Positions 45,566 to 55,200 of a DNA stretch of 64,000 bases are shown here, in pieces. This stretch comes from Paenibacillus sp. 1001270B_150601_E10. Its GTDB lineage: Bacteria > Bacillota > Bacilli > Paenibacillales > Paenibacillaceae. Position numbers and translations under genes: made by a program. The notes under the pieces were generated by a model that was given only the letters and a program-made list of their open reading frames with translations, was not told where the DNA came from and did no database searches. The stretch covers positions 347,975 through 411,974 of the forward strand of contig NZ_JADMOL010000002.1 in the NCBI RefSeq assembly GCF_015558675.1, given 5' to 3'. Within the stretch, counting starts at the first letter, position 1, and each line of letters starts with the position of its first letter.

Positions 45566-46472
45566 AAATCGTTTGCGCTCTTGCAATTTGTCCTGCTTCT
45601 TGGCCGCTCATAAGCTGAGACAGGTGAAGAAGCTGATCGATAAAAGGATAGAACAATAGAGCGCCTCCGACATTCAGCACCACATGGCTCCAAGCGACGA
45701 ATTGGCCGCTGCGGCTTCCGCCGATGGAGGCGATAATCGCTGTAAAGCATGTGCCAATGTTGGAGCCGATCACAATGGCGATGCCGACTGCAACGGGCAG
45801 TGCCCCAGTCGCAGCGAGTCCCATTGCCATCGCGATGATCGCAGCGCTGCTGTGAACGAGCGCCGTAATTATTATGCCCGCTAATAGCGCCCACAGGAGG
45901 CTTTCCTGGGAGCGCTCCAGGAACCAGGAGAACATGCCTCGCTCTTGGAGAGGCTCGCTTATTTTCTTCATCCACTCCATCCCGAGCAAGATGAGAGAAA
46001 AGCCGCCTGTGGCGATGGAAGCATATTGAAGAGGCTTCCACCAATGCTGAATTCGGGGCACAATATTCGGAATGATATCATCGGCAATCACTCCCCACAT
46101 CCAAGCTGTTATCGAACCAAGCAGCAAGGGGAGCGCATAATGCGTTATGTTAAGGCCAATCAGCTCTGTCGTTAGACAGGTGCCGATATTGGTGCCCAAG
46201 ATAATGCCTAATGTGCGTGGAAAGGTGACAAGTCCTGCGTTGACAAGACCAATAGCTATAACGGTAATGGCCGTGCTGCTTTGCATCGCAGCAGTCATTA
46301 ACGAACTGAATACCATACCGTGTACAGGAGTCTTCGTGAAGCGGTGAAGAGCTCGCTGCAGATAAGGCCCAGCCCAAAGATGAAGAGCGAATTCCATCGT
46401 TTTCATTCCAAATAAAAATATGGCGAGCCCACCGATAAGGGGGAGAATGATGTCTTGCAGCATAAAGGCCAC
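45498..46472 (-). CDS. Na/Pi cotransporter family protein (YqeW-like)
   Basis: A 324-residue polytopic membrane protein of the Na+/phosphate cotransporter II family. The two inverted repeats are visible: Q-S-S-T-A-I-T-V-I-A-I-G and G-T-N-I-G-T-C-L-T in the first half, H-S-S-A-A-I-I-A-M-A-M-G and G-S-N-I-G-T-C-F-T in the second. About eight to nine hydrophobic segments are present. B. subtilis has the equivalent gene yqeW right after yqeV (mtaB); here it is inverted and NUDIX and deoC lie between. It lacks the PhoU-like C-terminal domain found in some relatives. AAAGGAGT lies upstream of its ATG. Confidence 0.88.
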   Translation of the reverse strand: MAFMLQDIILPLIGGLAIFLFGMKTMEFALHLWAGPYLQRALHRFTKTPVHGMVFSSLMTAAMQSSTAITVIAIGLVNAGLVTFPRTLGIILGTNIGTCLTTELIGLNITHYALPLLLGSITAWMWGVIADDIIPNIVPRIQHWWKPLQYASIATGGFSLILLGMEWMKKISEPLQERGMFSWFLERSQESLLWALLAGIIITALVHSSAAIIAMAMGLAATGALPVAVGIAIVIGSNIGTCFTAIIASIGGSRSGQFVAWSHVVLNVGGALLFYPFIDQLLHLSQLMSGQEAGQIARAQTIFNIVSSVAALPLCYLPVWKRLR

Positions 46473-46866
46473 TCCTTTGCTAGGGGACTACAGCGCAACT
46501 CTCGCTGGATGTATATGATTCATCTGACTAATAGGCATCGGAGAATGCATGTGAACGACAGGTGTGCGTAAGGGCTTGTCTGTTTCTTTTTCAATAAGAG
46601 GCTTGATGAATCGATGCGACTAGGAATTGTGCTTGAGAAGAAAGCTGTGTATACATATGCTTGTTCCGTCCTGATCCTTTAAGCTAGAAAGGATCAACCA
46701 ACTGCGTATTGCAGGGACGTTTTGCCCATTGCAGAGAGGCAACGTCGTTTGACTGATAATTGCAATCTACACCATTGTATGCGCCTTAAGGGACAACCAT
46801 GACAAGCGTGATGGGCTGAAGCCTGAGGCATGGATTGAGGAGGAGAATGTTATCGAATCGGTAGAA
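46473..46866. other. Intergenic region before the rRNA methyltransferase, with two hairpins
   Basis: No gene longer than five codons is supported in these 394 bases. A perfect 9-bp hairpin TGATCCTTT/AAAGGATCA lies at 46672-46696, and a second, GACGTT-GCC with GGC-AACGTC, follows near 46717-46749. Neither has a T-run. A five-codon frame (46847-46864) with GAGGAGGAG upstream ends two bases before the next start codon. Confidence 0.5.
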
Positions 46867-48252
46867 ATGAGCCGCCCGCAAGTGGTGCTGTCGAAAGCGC
46901 GCAAGAAGCGCATAGAGCGTTCGCACCCGTGGGTATATAAAACAGAAATTGATCATGTTATAGGGGAACCTGTTCCGGGAGATTTGGTAGACGTATATAC
47001 GGAAAAGGGGAAGTATGCGGCAACAGGATACTATAATCCTGCTTCTCAAATTACGGTCCGGGTGATTGCTTATGAGCCCAACGTAACCATGGACAAGGAC
47101 TACTTTGTTCGTCACTTTGAAGATTGCTTAAATCATCGAGAACGCTTCTTAGGGGAGGTTACAGCCTACCGCCTTGTTTATGGCGAAGCAGACTTCCTGC
47201 CAGGGCTCATTGTCGATCGCTTCGATCAATGCTTGGTAGTGCAGATATTAACCCTCGGCATGGATGCTCGCCGTGATGCAATTGTAGAGGCTCTTGTCGA
47301 GGTGCTGAAGCCAGAGGGCATTTATGAGCGCAGTGATGTGCCTATTCGCGAGCGAGAAGGCTTAGAGCAGCGTACAGGCGTGTTGTATGGAAGTTGTCCA
47401 CGGCATGTCCAGGTACAAGAGAATGGGTTGACGATTGAGGTAGACATCGTTGAAGGCCAGAAGACCGGTTACTTCTTTGACCAAAGGGAGAATCGTGCTT
47501 CGATCGCGCCTCTAATGACGGGCTGGGGAAAAAGAAGCGGCATTCGCCTTCAAGATGTTGAGACGGAAGCAGGCATAAGCCGTTTGCCTGTTAATGCGAA
47601 TGGCAAGGTAGTAACCTTCACATGGTGGGATGGAGCTACTGTGCTTGAGTGCTTTGCACATACAGGAAGCTTTACGCTTCATGCCTGCAAATATGGCGCG
47701 AAGAAGGTTACATGTCTTGATATCTCGGATCATGCGATTCAAAGCGCAAAACGCAATGTGGAGCTGAATGGCTTCACGGACCGAGTTGAATTTGTCGTAG
47801 CGGATGCCTTTGCTTACCTGCGTGCCCAGGTTCGCGGACATCAGGAGCGTACGGAGCGTTCTCATGTGAAAGAAGGCAAAAAGCTGGATACCTCCAAGCC
47901 GCTAACAGCAGGGGGAGGCCGCACGTGGGATGTGGTCATTCTGGACCCACCGGCTTTTGCCAAGACAAGAGGCGCGGTAGCTGGCGCAACTCGCGGCTAC
48001 AAGGATATCAATCTTCAGGGCATGAAGCTCGTGAATGAAGGCGGCTATCTTGTCACAGCAAGCTGCTCCTATCATATGCGTCCTGAGCTGTTTATGAATG
48101 CGATTCTTGACGCGGCTCATGATGCGGGAAAGGTGCTTCGTCTAATTGAATGGCGTACGGCTGGCTATGATCATCCGCAGATCGCGGGCGTAGACGAAGG
48201 ACATTACTTGAAATTTGCTGTATTCGAAGTTAGAAGCAAAGGAAATTCATAA
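46867..48252 (+). CDS. Class I SAM-dependent rRNA methyltransferase (RlmI-like)
   Basis: A 461-residue methyltransferase with an N-terminal PUA domain (H-P-W-V-Y-K-T-E-I near residue 19), the E-N-G-L-x-x-x-V-D strand, G-Y-F-F-D-Q-R-E-N-R near residue 202, and the SAM motif V-L-E-C-F-A-H-T-G-S-F-T near residue 259, then L-D-P-P-A-F-A-K near residue 359. This layout is that of RlmI, which makes m5C1962 in 23S rRNA. It is about 65 residues longer than usual, with one insertion before the SAM motif (from G-W-G-K-R-S-G-I to T-F-T-W-W-D-G) and one before the D-P-P motif. ATG 46867 lacks a close ribosome binding site. A terminator follows. Confidence 0.85.
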   Translation: MSRPQVVLSKARKKRIERSHPWVYKTEIDHVIGEPVPGDLVDVYTEKGKYAATGYYNPASQITVRVIAYEPNVTMDKDYFVRHFEDCLNHRERFLGEVTAYRLVYGEADFLPGLIVDRFDQCLVVQILTLGMDARRDAIVEALVEVLKPEGIYERSDVPIREREGLEQRTGVLYGSCPRHVQVQENGLTIEVDIVEGQKTGYFFDQRENRASIAPLMTGWGKRSGIRLQDVETEAGISRLPVNANGKVVTFTWWDGATVLECFAHTGSFTLHACKYGAKKVTCLDISDHAIQSAKRNVELNGFTDRVEFVVADAFAYLRAQVRGHQERTERSHVKEGKKLDTSKPLTAGGGRTWDVVILDPPAFAKTRGAVAGATRGYKDINLQGMKLVNEGGYLVTASCSYHMRPELFMNAILDAAHDAGKVLRLIEWRTAGYDHPQIAGVDEGHYLKFAVFEVRSKGNS

Positions 48253-48297
48253 TGGGTCGCTCAACCTGTATCCTCAGACTGCGAGACCCTTAAGAAG

Positions 48298-48345
48298 AAA
48301 AAGCTGCTTCACACGTCATGATCATGGCCTGTGAAGGAGCTTTTT
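48298..48345 (+). terminator. Intrinsic terminator after the rRNA methyltransferase
   Basis: AAAAAGCT and CTTCACA pair with TGTGAAG and AGCTTTTT; the stem end is the T-run. The rest of the gap to addB holds only a promoter-like element. Confidence 0.85.
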
Positions 48346-48534
48346 CTATTTTTCAGAAGGGAAAGGGCCATGATCTCATCAACTTTATGTTGACAGGCAC
48401 TGATTCCTTACGCTACATCCAAATCTAGCAGTATTGTGGCAAAAGTAGATTCATAGTTTGCTAAATTGAGGTTGCTATTCATAGAAGAAGGTGGATGCCC
48501 AAACTTTACAAACGTGTGTTCTATAACTTTGTCA

Positions 48535-48543
48535 TGCTATAAT
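48535..48543 (+). promoter_or_regulatory. Extended -10 promoter of addBA
   Basis: TGCTATAAT is a perfect extended -10 (TGnTATAAT), 35 bases before the addB start; no good -35 is visible. Confidence 0.5.
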
Positions 48544-48577
48544 TGGTCTATTAGATCTATGGGGAAGGATGAATGAG

Positions 48578-51500
48578 ATGTCACTTACGTTCATCATCGG
48601 ACGATCAGGCAGTGGGAAATCCACTTATCTATTGAATTCCATTCGCGAAGAGCTGAAGCGCTCACCCGAAGGGCCGCCCATTATCCTGCTTGTACCCGAG
48701 CAGGGAACCTTCCAGATGGAACATGCGCTGGTGAAGACCGAAGGGCTCCACGGCTTGTTAAGAGCCCAAGTGCTTAGTTTCAGACGTCTCGCTTACCGTG
48801 TAATGCAGGAGACGGGAGGAACGGCATTAACACCGATCAATGAGGAAGGGAAGAAGATGCTGCTGTACAAGATTTTGCAGCGGCGCAAGTCGGATTTGCC
48901 CTTGTTCTCCTCGGCAGCGGAGCAGTTTGGATTTATTGAGAAATTGAATAAATTGTTTGATGAGATGAAGCGATATCGGATTCAAGCGTCTGATATTGAT
49001 GAGCATCTGTCGTTCTTAGGACAAGGAGCTGGACAGCCACTGTTGTCCGCAAAGCTACAGGATATCGGTAGTGTTCTTCATGAGTTTGAGTCCGAGCTTG
49101 CCAATCATTATTTAGATGGGGAAGACGTACTGATGCGTCTAGCTGAGCATGTTCCGGAATCGAGCTACGTGAAGGAAGCAGAGATCTGGATTGACAGCTT
49201 CCACGGGTTTACTCCTCAAGAGCTGTCGGTGCTGGCTTCTTTGCTTCTCCATGCCAAGGATGTGAAGCTTGCTCTAACGCTTGATCGGCCTTACGAGCAG
49301 GGTGAAACGCCTCATGAGCTGAATGTATTCCATCCGACGGCTACGACCTATTGCAAGATTCGGGAAATGGCGGAGACGTTATCGGTTCCGATGAAGGATA
49401 CGATTCACCTTCATGCGGGAAAAGGGCAGAAGTTGCCGCGTACGAAGGAAGCTCCTGAGCTAGCGCACCTGGAGCGTCATTTTGAGCGGCCGATCCCTTG
49501 GAAGGGAACAAGCGAAGCTGCGGTGACAGAAAAGGACGCTCGCTCCGATCGTTCGACTGATGCCGCTAGAACAGCAGAAGAGAAGCCGCTTAGTGGCTCT
49601 CTTGTGACTGGCAGAAAGGCTATCGGTCTGCATGCCGCTGTGAATCGCAGAACGGAAGTAGAGGCCTGTGCCGCAAAAATGCTGCATAAGGTTCGGACAG
49701 GCGAAGCCAGATGGCGGGATATGGCCGTCATGGTTCGCAACATTGGCGATTATGCTGAGCTCATTAAGACGGTGTTTCAGGATGCGAAGATCCCTTACTT
49801 TATGGACCAAAAGCGCGGTGTCCTTCACCATCCTTTTGCTGAGATGACAAGGTCGCTGTTTGATATATTGCTAGGCTACTGGCGAGCGGATTCTGTGATT
49901 CGCTTTGTTAAAACAGGCTTTATTCTCCCGTCGGACGGATCAATCACTAGACTTGATTTCGATAGACTGGAGAATTATGTATTGGCGACAGGAATAGAGG
50001 GTTCAAGGTGGACAAATGGCAAGCCTTGGCCTGCCGTTCCCTCTTTGTCGCTTGAGATTGAGGATGGAGAAGGAATGCCCCAAGAAGGGGCGAAGGTTGC
50101 TCCAGAATGGATTGAGCATTTGCGTAAGCTCGTGGTTCAGCCGATTGTAGCCTTTGAGAAGAAGCTGTCGAAGGCCAAGACGGTTCAAGGAAAATGCCAG
50201 GCGCTGTATGAGTTTTGGATGGAACTAGAAGTGCCCGATCGACTCGAAACGATGAGCAAGGATGCATTGTTCAACGGGGATGTAGAGCGTTCCAGAGAGC
50301 ATCGTCAGTTGTGGGGAGCGATGATCGATATATTGGACCAAATGGTAGAGATGGTTGGCGAGGAGGAAATGAGCGCCGAGCGATTTTTCGGGATGCTGGA
50401 AACGGGTCTAGAAAGTGTTAAGATGGCGCTTGTCCCGCCTGCGCTGGATCAGGTGCTGATCGCTTCTATGGATCGCACTCGTTCCGATCAGCTCAAGCAT
50501 CTGTATGTATTGGGTGTCAACGATGGCGTCATTCCAGCAAGACCAATCGAAGATGGCATCCTGACTGAGCATGAGCGCGATGTTCTTCAAGATATCGGAA
50601 TGGAGCTTGCGCCTGGCATTCGCAGAAAGCTGCTGGATGAACGATTCTTGATTTATACTGCTTTGACTGCTCCAAGCCACAGCCTATGGGTCAGCTATGC
50701 CCTTGCCGATGAGGAAGGGAAGGCGCTGCTTGCTTCTGAGGTAGTCCGCATGCTGCGCCGTTTGTTCCCTGCGATGGAGGAGCATTTGATATTGGCTGAG
50801 CCTAATGAGTTTATGAATGAAATCGAACAATTAAGCTATGTGACTCATCCAGAGGCTGCATTGCGATATCTAATCGGCCAACTAAGAGAGTGGCGAAGAG
50901 GACGGGCCATTCAGCCGGTATGGTGGGAAGTGTATCGATGGTTCCAAGGTCAGCCAAAGTGGCATGATCGCTTGCGTACGCTGACAAGCTCGCTTGTCTA
51001 TTACAATCAGGTGGAGCCGTTAAAGATTAAGACAAGCCGAATGCTGTATGGCAAAAAGCTGCAGACCAGCGTTTCGCGAATGGAGCGTTTTGTTGCTTGT
51101 CCATTCTCCCACTTTGCCTCTCATGGTTTGAAGCTCAAGGAGCGCCAGGTGTACCGCTTGGAGGCGCCAGATATTGGTCAGCTGTTCCACGCGGCATTGA
51201 CGCGATTTGCAATGGACCTGAAGGCAGGAGGGAAAGAGTGGTCCATGCTTACGGCAGAGGAATGCAGGGCTGAAGCCGACCGTATCGTCGATGAGCTCGC
51301 TCCGCGTCTTCAAGGCGAGATTCTATTAAGTACGAAACGATATCAGCATATCTCCCGCAAGCTGAAGCGGATTGTAGAACGCGCGGTTGTGGTGCTTGGG
51401 GAGCATTCGAAGCGAGGCGAATTCGAACCGCTTGCGCTTGAGATGGACTTTGGGCCGGACAAGCCGCTGCCGCCGCTTACGTTCACGCTCGAGAATGGAT

Positions 51501-52201
51501 GTACTATGGAAATTATCGGACGTATTGACCGAGTGGATTGCGCGGATAGTGAGCAAGGCATTCTGCTTCGGGTGATAGATTACAAATCAAGTCAGACCGA
51601 TTTGAAGCTGCATGAGGTATACTATGGCCTTTCGCTTCAGATGCTTACGTATCTCGATGTCCTGCTTTCCAATGCAGAGGAATGGCTTGGGCAGGATGTA
51701 CTTCCTGCAGGAACGCTTTATTTCCATGTGCATAATCCGCTGCTTGCTTCCTCTAACGGATTGACTAAGGAACAAGCAGATGAGCAAATGCTGAAGAAAT
51801 TCAAGCTCAAAGGTCTTGTGCTAGCAGATCGGGAAGTTGTATCCAAGATGGATGCTCCTCTTGAAAAAGGGTATTCCGATATTCTGCCGGTAGCCGTCAA
51901 GCAGGACGGCTCCTTCTACAGCAATGCCAGCGTAGCCACAACAGAGCAGTGGGATGTGCTCCGCCATAATGTAAGGGACGTTATCCAGCGCATTGGAACA
52001 CGAATTACCGATGGAGACGTGCACATTGAACCTTATCGAATGGGGACGAGCAAGGCCTGCACGTACTGCTCGTATAAGCCGGTATGTCAATTCGATGAGT
52101 TGATCGAGGGGAACCAATACCACCAGCTGTCACGCATGTCGAAGGATGAAGTGTGGATGAAGCTAGGGGAAGGAGGAGACAAGGATGGAGAAGTCAAGTA
52201 A
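48578..52201 (+). CDS. addB: AddB, helicase-nuclease subunit B
   Basis: AddB forms with AddA the nuclease-helicase that processes double-strand breaks to Chi and loads RecA, the Gram-positive counterpart of RecBCD. The 1207-residue product has an N-terminal P-loop, G-R-S-G-S-G-K-S-T at residues 8-16, a long non-catalytic helicase body, and the C-terminal nuclease with V-I-D-Y-K-S-S near residue 1003. The iron-sulfur cluster cysteines are Cys841, Cys1161, Cys1164 and Cys1170. ATG 48578 has GGGGAAGG about nine bases upstream; ATG 48569 touches that site. Its 3' end overlaps addA by 17 bases. Confidence 0.94.
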   Translation: MSLTFIIGRSGSGKSTYLLNSIREELKRSPEGPPIILLVPEQGTFQMEHALVKTEGLHGLLRAQVLSFRRLAYRVMQETGGTALTPINEEGKKMLLYKILQRRKSDLPLFSSAAEQFGFIEKLNKLFDEMKRYRIQASDIDEHLSFLGQGAGQPLLSAKLQDIGSVLHEFESELANHYLDGEDVLMRLAEHVPESSYVKEAEIWIDSFHGFTPQELSVLASLLLHAKDVKLALTLDRPYEQGETPHELNVFHPTATTYCKIREMAETLSVPMKDTIHLHAGKGQKLPRTKEAPELAHLERHFERPIPWKGTSEAAVTEKDARSDRSTDAARTAEEKPLSGSLVTGRKAIGLHAAVNRRTEVEACAAKMLHKVRTGEARWRDMAVMVRNIGDYAELIKTVFQDAKIPYFMDQKRGVLHHPFAEMTRSLFDILLGYWRADSVIRFVKTGFILPSDGSITRLDFDRLENYVLATGIEGSRWTNGKPWPAVPSLSLEIEDGEGMPQEGAKVAPEWIEHLRKLVVQPIVAFEKKLSKAKTVQGKCQALYEFWMELEVPDRLETMSKDALFNGDVERSREHRQLWGAMIDILDQMVEMVGEEEMSAERFFGMLETGLESVKMALVPPALDQVLIASMDRTRSDQLKHLYVLGVNDGVIPARPIEDGILTEHERDVLQDIGMELAPGIRRKLLDERFLIYTALTAPSHSLWVSYALADEEGKALLASEVVRMLRRLFPAMEEHLILAEPNEFMNEIEQLSYVTHPEAALRYLIGQLREWRRGRAIQPVWWEVYRWFQGQPKWHDRLRTLTSSLVYYNQVEPLKIKTSRMLYGKKLQTSVSRMERFVACPFSHFASHGLKLKERQVYRLEAPDIGQLFHAALTRFAMDLKAGGKEWSMLTAEECRAEADRIVDELAPRLQGEILLSTKRYQHISRKLKRIVERAVVVLGEHSKRGEFEPLALEMDFGPDKPLPPLTFTLENGCTMEIIGRIDRVDCADSEQGILLRVIDYKSSQTDLKLHEVYYGLSLQMLTYLDVLLSNAEEWLGQDVLPAGTLYFHVHNPLLASSNGLTKEQADEQMLKKFKLKGLVLADREVVSKMDAPLEKGYSDILPVAVKQDGSFYSNASVATTEQWDVLRHNVRDVIQRIGTRITDGDVHIEPYRMGTSKACTYCSYKPVCQFDELIEGNQYHQLSRMSKDEVWMKLGEGGDKDGEVK

Positions 52202-55200
52202 AGATAAAGCCTATGAACAGCTTGACCTAGACCTTGATCAATGGATGGATCGATCAGATCGATCCGATGAAAAGGTAAATGAACCAGCTTTCAGCGATGC
52301 TCACCCAGCAGCATTTGAAGGGCTAATTGATGAACAGGCTGACGGCCGCGCTGCTCTTTTTGTGAAGCCGACTAAGCTGCCGCCTAAGCCTGCCGATTCC
52401 AGGTGGACGGACGAGCAGTGGCAGGCTATCGTAGACGGTGAACGGAACATACTTGTTGCTGCCGCAGCTGGCTCAGGGAAGACCGCTGTGCTCGTTGAGC
52501 GCATTATTCGTAAGATCAGCAATGTGCTTGAGCCCGTGCATGTGGATGAACTGCTCGTAGCGACCTTTACAAAGGCAGCCGCCGCCGAGATGCGTGAGCG
52601 TATAAGGCTCGCTCTTGAAAAGGAACTATCGCTAGCACCGGATTCGGAACATCTTGCACGCCAATTAGCGCTGCTCAATCGAGCGTCAATTACGACGCTG
52701 CACTCTTTTTGCCTTGAAGTGATTCAGCGTTACTTTCAGACGATCGAACTCGATCCATCCTTCCGTGTAGCCAACGAGACGGAGACAGAGGTGCTTAGGC
52801 AGGATGTGCTCGCTGAGCTGTTCGAGGAAAAATATGCGGCAGAGGAGGAGCTTTTTCATCGCCTGGTAGATTGGTTTAGCGGCGAGCGAAATGACGATGC
52901 GGCATTTCGCCTCATCCAGAGGCTGTATGACTTCTCTAGAAGCCATCCATGGCCGAAGGAGTGGTTGTCTGAGATGGCAGGCGCATTTGAAGCCCATTCC
53001 GTGGAGCAATTATCCAATACGCCGTGGGCACAGAGCATTATGCAGGATGCGAAGCTAACCATTCATGCCGTTGTGCAGCTTCTCCGTCAAGCCTCGCGTC
53101 TAACGACTGTTCCAGGCGGGCCAGAGCCATACAGGGAGACGCTGCAATCCGAGCTTCAAGCAGCAATTCAGCTTCAGGATAAGGCAGAGTCTCTGGTGTG
53201 GCATGAGATGAGCCCGCATTTGGAGGGGCTTACGTTCGGACGCCTTCCTGCATGCAGAGGGGATCAATACGAGAAATCCCTGCAGGAGGAAGTAAAGGGA
53301 CTGCGCGACCAAGCAAAGGCCAGATTCAACAAGCTGAGGGATGAGTTGTTTTCTCGTGCTCCGGAACAATTTTTGCAGGAGCTGCACCGCATGGCGCCGC
53401 TGATGGGGGAACTGGTCGGACTCGTTGTTGAATTTGGCACTCGTTACGAGAAGGCAAAACGTGAAAAAGGATTGCTTGATTTTTCGGACTTGGAGCATTA
53501 CTGCCTTCGAATATTGAGAACGCCGGATTCTTCGCCTGAAGAGATCAGACCATCGGAAGCAGCGCTTCAGTATCAGCTGCAATTCAAGGAGATTCTTCTT
53601 GATGAATATCAGGATACGAACATGGTGCAGGAAGCGATTGTGGCGCTTATTTCACGTCAACCGATAGGAAATCGATTCATGGTTGGTGATGTGAAGCAGA
53701 GCATCTATCGGTTCCGTTTGGCAGAGCCAGGATTGTTCCTTCAAAAATATGAAGCTTATCAATCGGATCGTCATGCTCAAGCCGATGGAACCCGGATTGA
53801 TCTGGCAAGGAACTTCCGCAGTAGAAGACAAATCGTCGATGCGGTGAATATGCTCTTTAGACAGCTAATGAATAAGCAGGTTACAGAGCTCGACTATGAT
53901 CAGGCTGCTGAACTTCAGTTCGGGGCGTCTTACTTTCCAGAACTACCGGAGACCGAGGATAGTAAGGGGAGATTAGCAGCTGAGCTCATTTTGATAGAGA
54001 AGGGCCAAGGGGGCTCTGTCTATGATCTGGACGGCGAGACAGCATCAGAAGATGACAGCGAGAATGAGTCTATCGAAGACTCATCATCGAATGATCTATT
54101 GAACGCGGCCGAGATGGAGACGGCTAGGCTTGAGGCAAGAGCCATTGCGGCAAGAATTCGTCAGATGCTAGGCGATGAAGGCGGGAAGCCTTACCAAGTG
54201 TTCGATGGCAAGGGAGGCCATAGAGCCGCAACCTACAAGGATATGGTCATCCTGCTCCGGGCAACGCAGGCATGGGCGCCGTTGATGGTCGAGGAGCTTA
54301 GGTTGGAAGGTATTCCTGCCTATGCGGAATTCAGCACCGGATATTTTCAAGCGACGGAAGTAGAAGTCATGATTTCTCTTTTGAGGGTGATAGACAATCC
54401 TTTTCAGGATATTCCGCTTGCTGGTGTGCTTCGCTCGCCAATTATCGGCATATCTGCGGAGGAACTGGCTCAGGTTCGTCTATTTGGTCCTAGGCTTCCG
54501 TTTTATGAAGCGCTGCGAAGGGCTTGTGAAGACCCAGCAGCGCAGCCGACGACCTCATTAGACTTATTGACTACGAATCCAATCCTTGATGCAGGTGTGG
54601 GTGATCATACTCTAAGTTCATCTAGTGGCCCTAAGATTGAAGAGGGGGCTCGAGATCAAAATGGACCATCGCTATCTCAGGAGACCATTCTGCGATTGAA
54701 GCATTTCCTAGAACGGTTAGAGCGCTGGCGCGATGAGGCACGCCAGGGAAGCCTCTCTGAGCTGATCTGGAGCATCTATCGCGAGACGGGCTATTATGAA
54801 TGGATTGGCGGTGTAGCGGGCGGACATCAGCGTCAGGCCAACCTCAGAGCTCTATATGATCGCGCATGCCAATACGAGTCCTCGTCGGTTCAGGGCTTGT
54901 ATCGCTTTTTGAGATTCGTTGATCGAATGAAGGAGACAGGCGGAGATCTAGGTACAGCTCGTGCACTAGGGGAGCAAGAGGATGTTGTTCGTATCATGAC
55001 GATTCACAAGAGCAAAGGCTTGGAGTTCCCTGTTGTATTTGTGGCGGGGCTTGCCAAATTGTTTAACCAACAGGATATTCATGCTCCGTTTCTCATGCAT
55101 AAGCAGCTTGGATTTGGTCCGAGGTATGTGGATGAGGATACAAGAGTAACCTATCCAACTCTTGGGAATCTAGCAATCAGAAGACAGATGAGGCTGGAAC

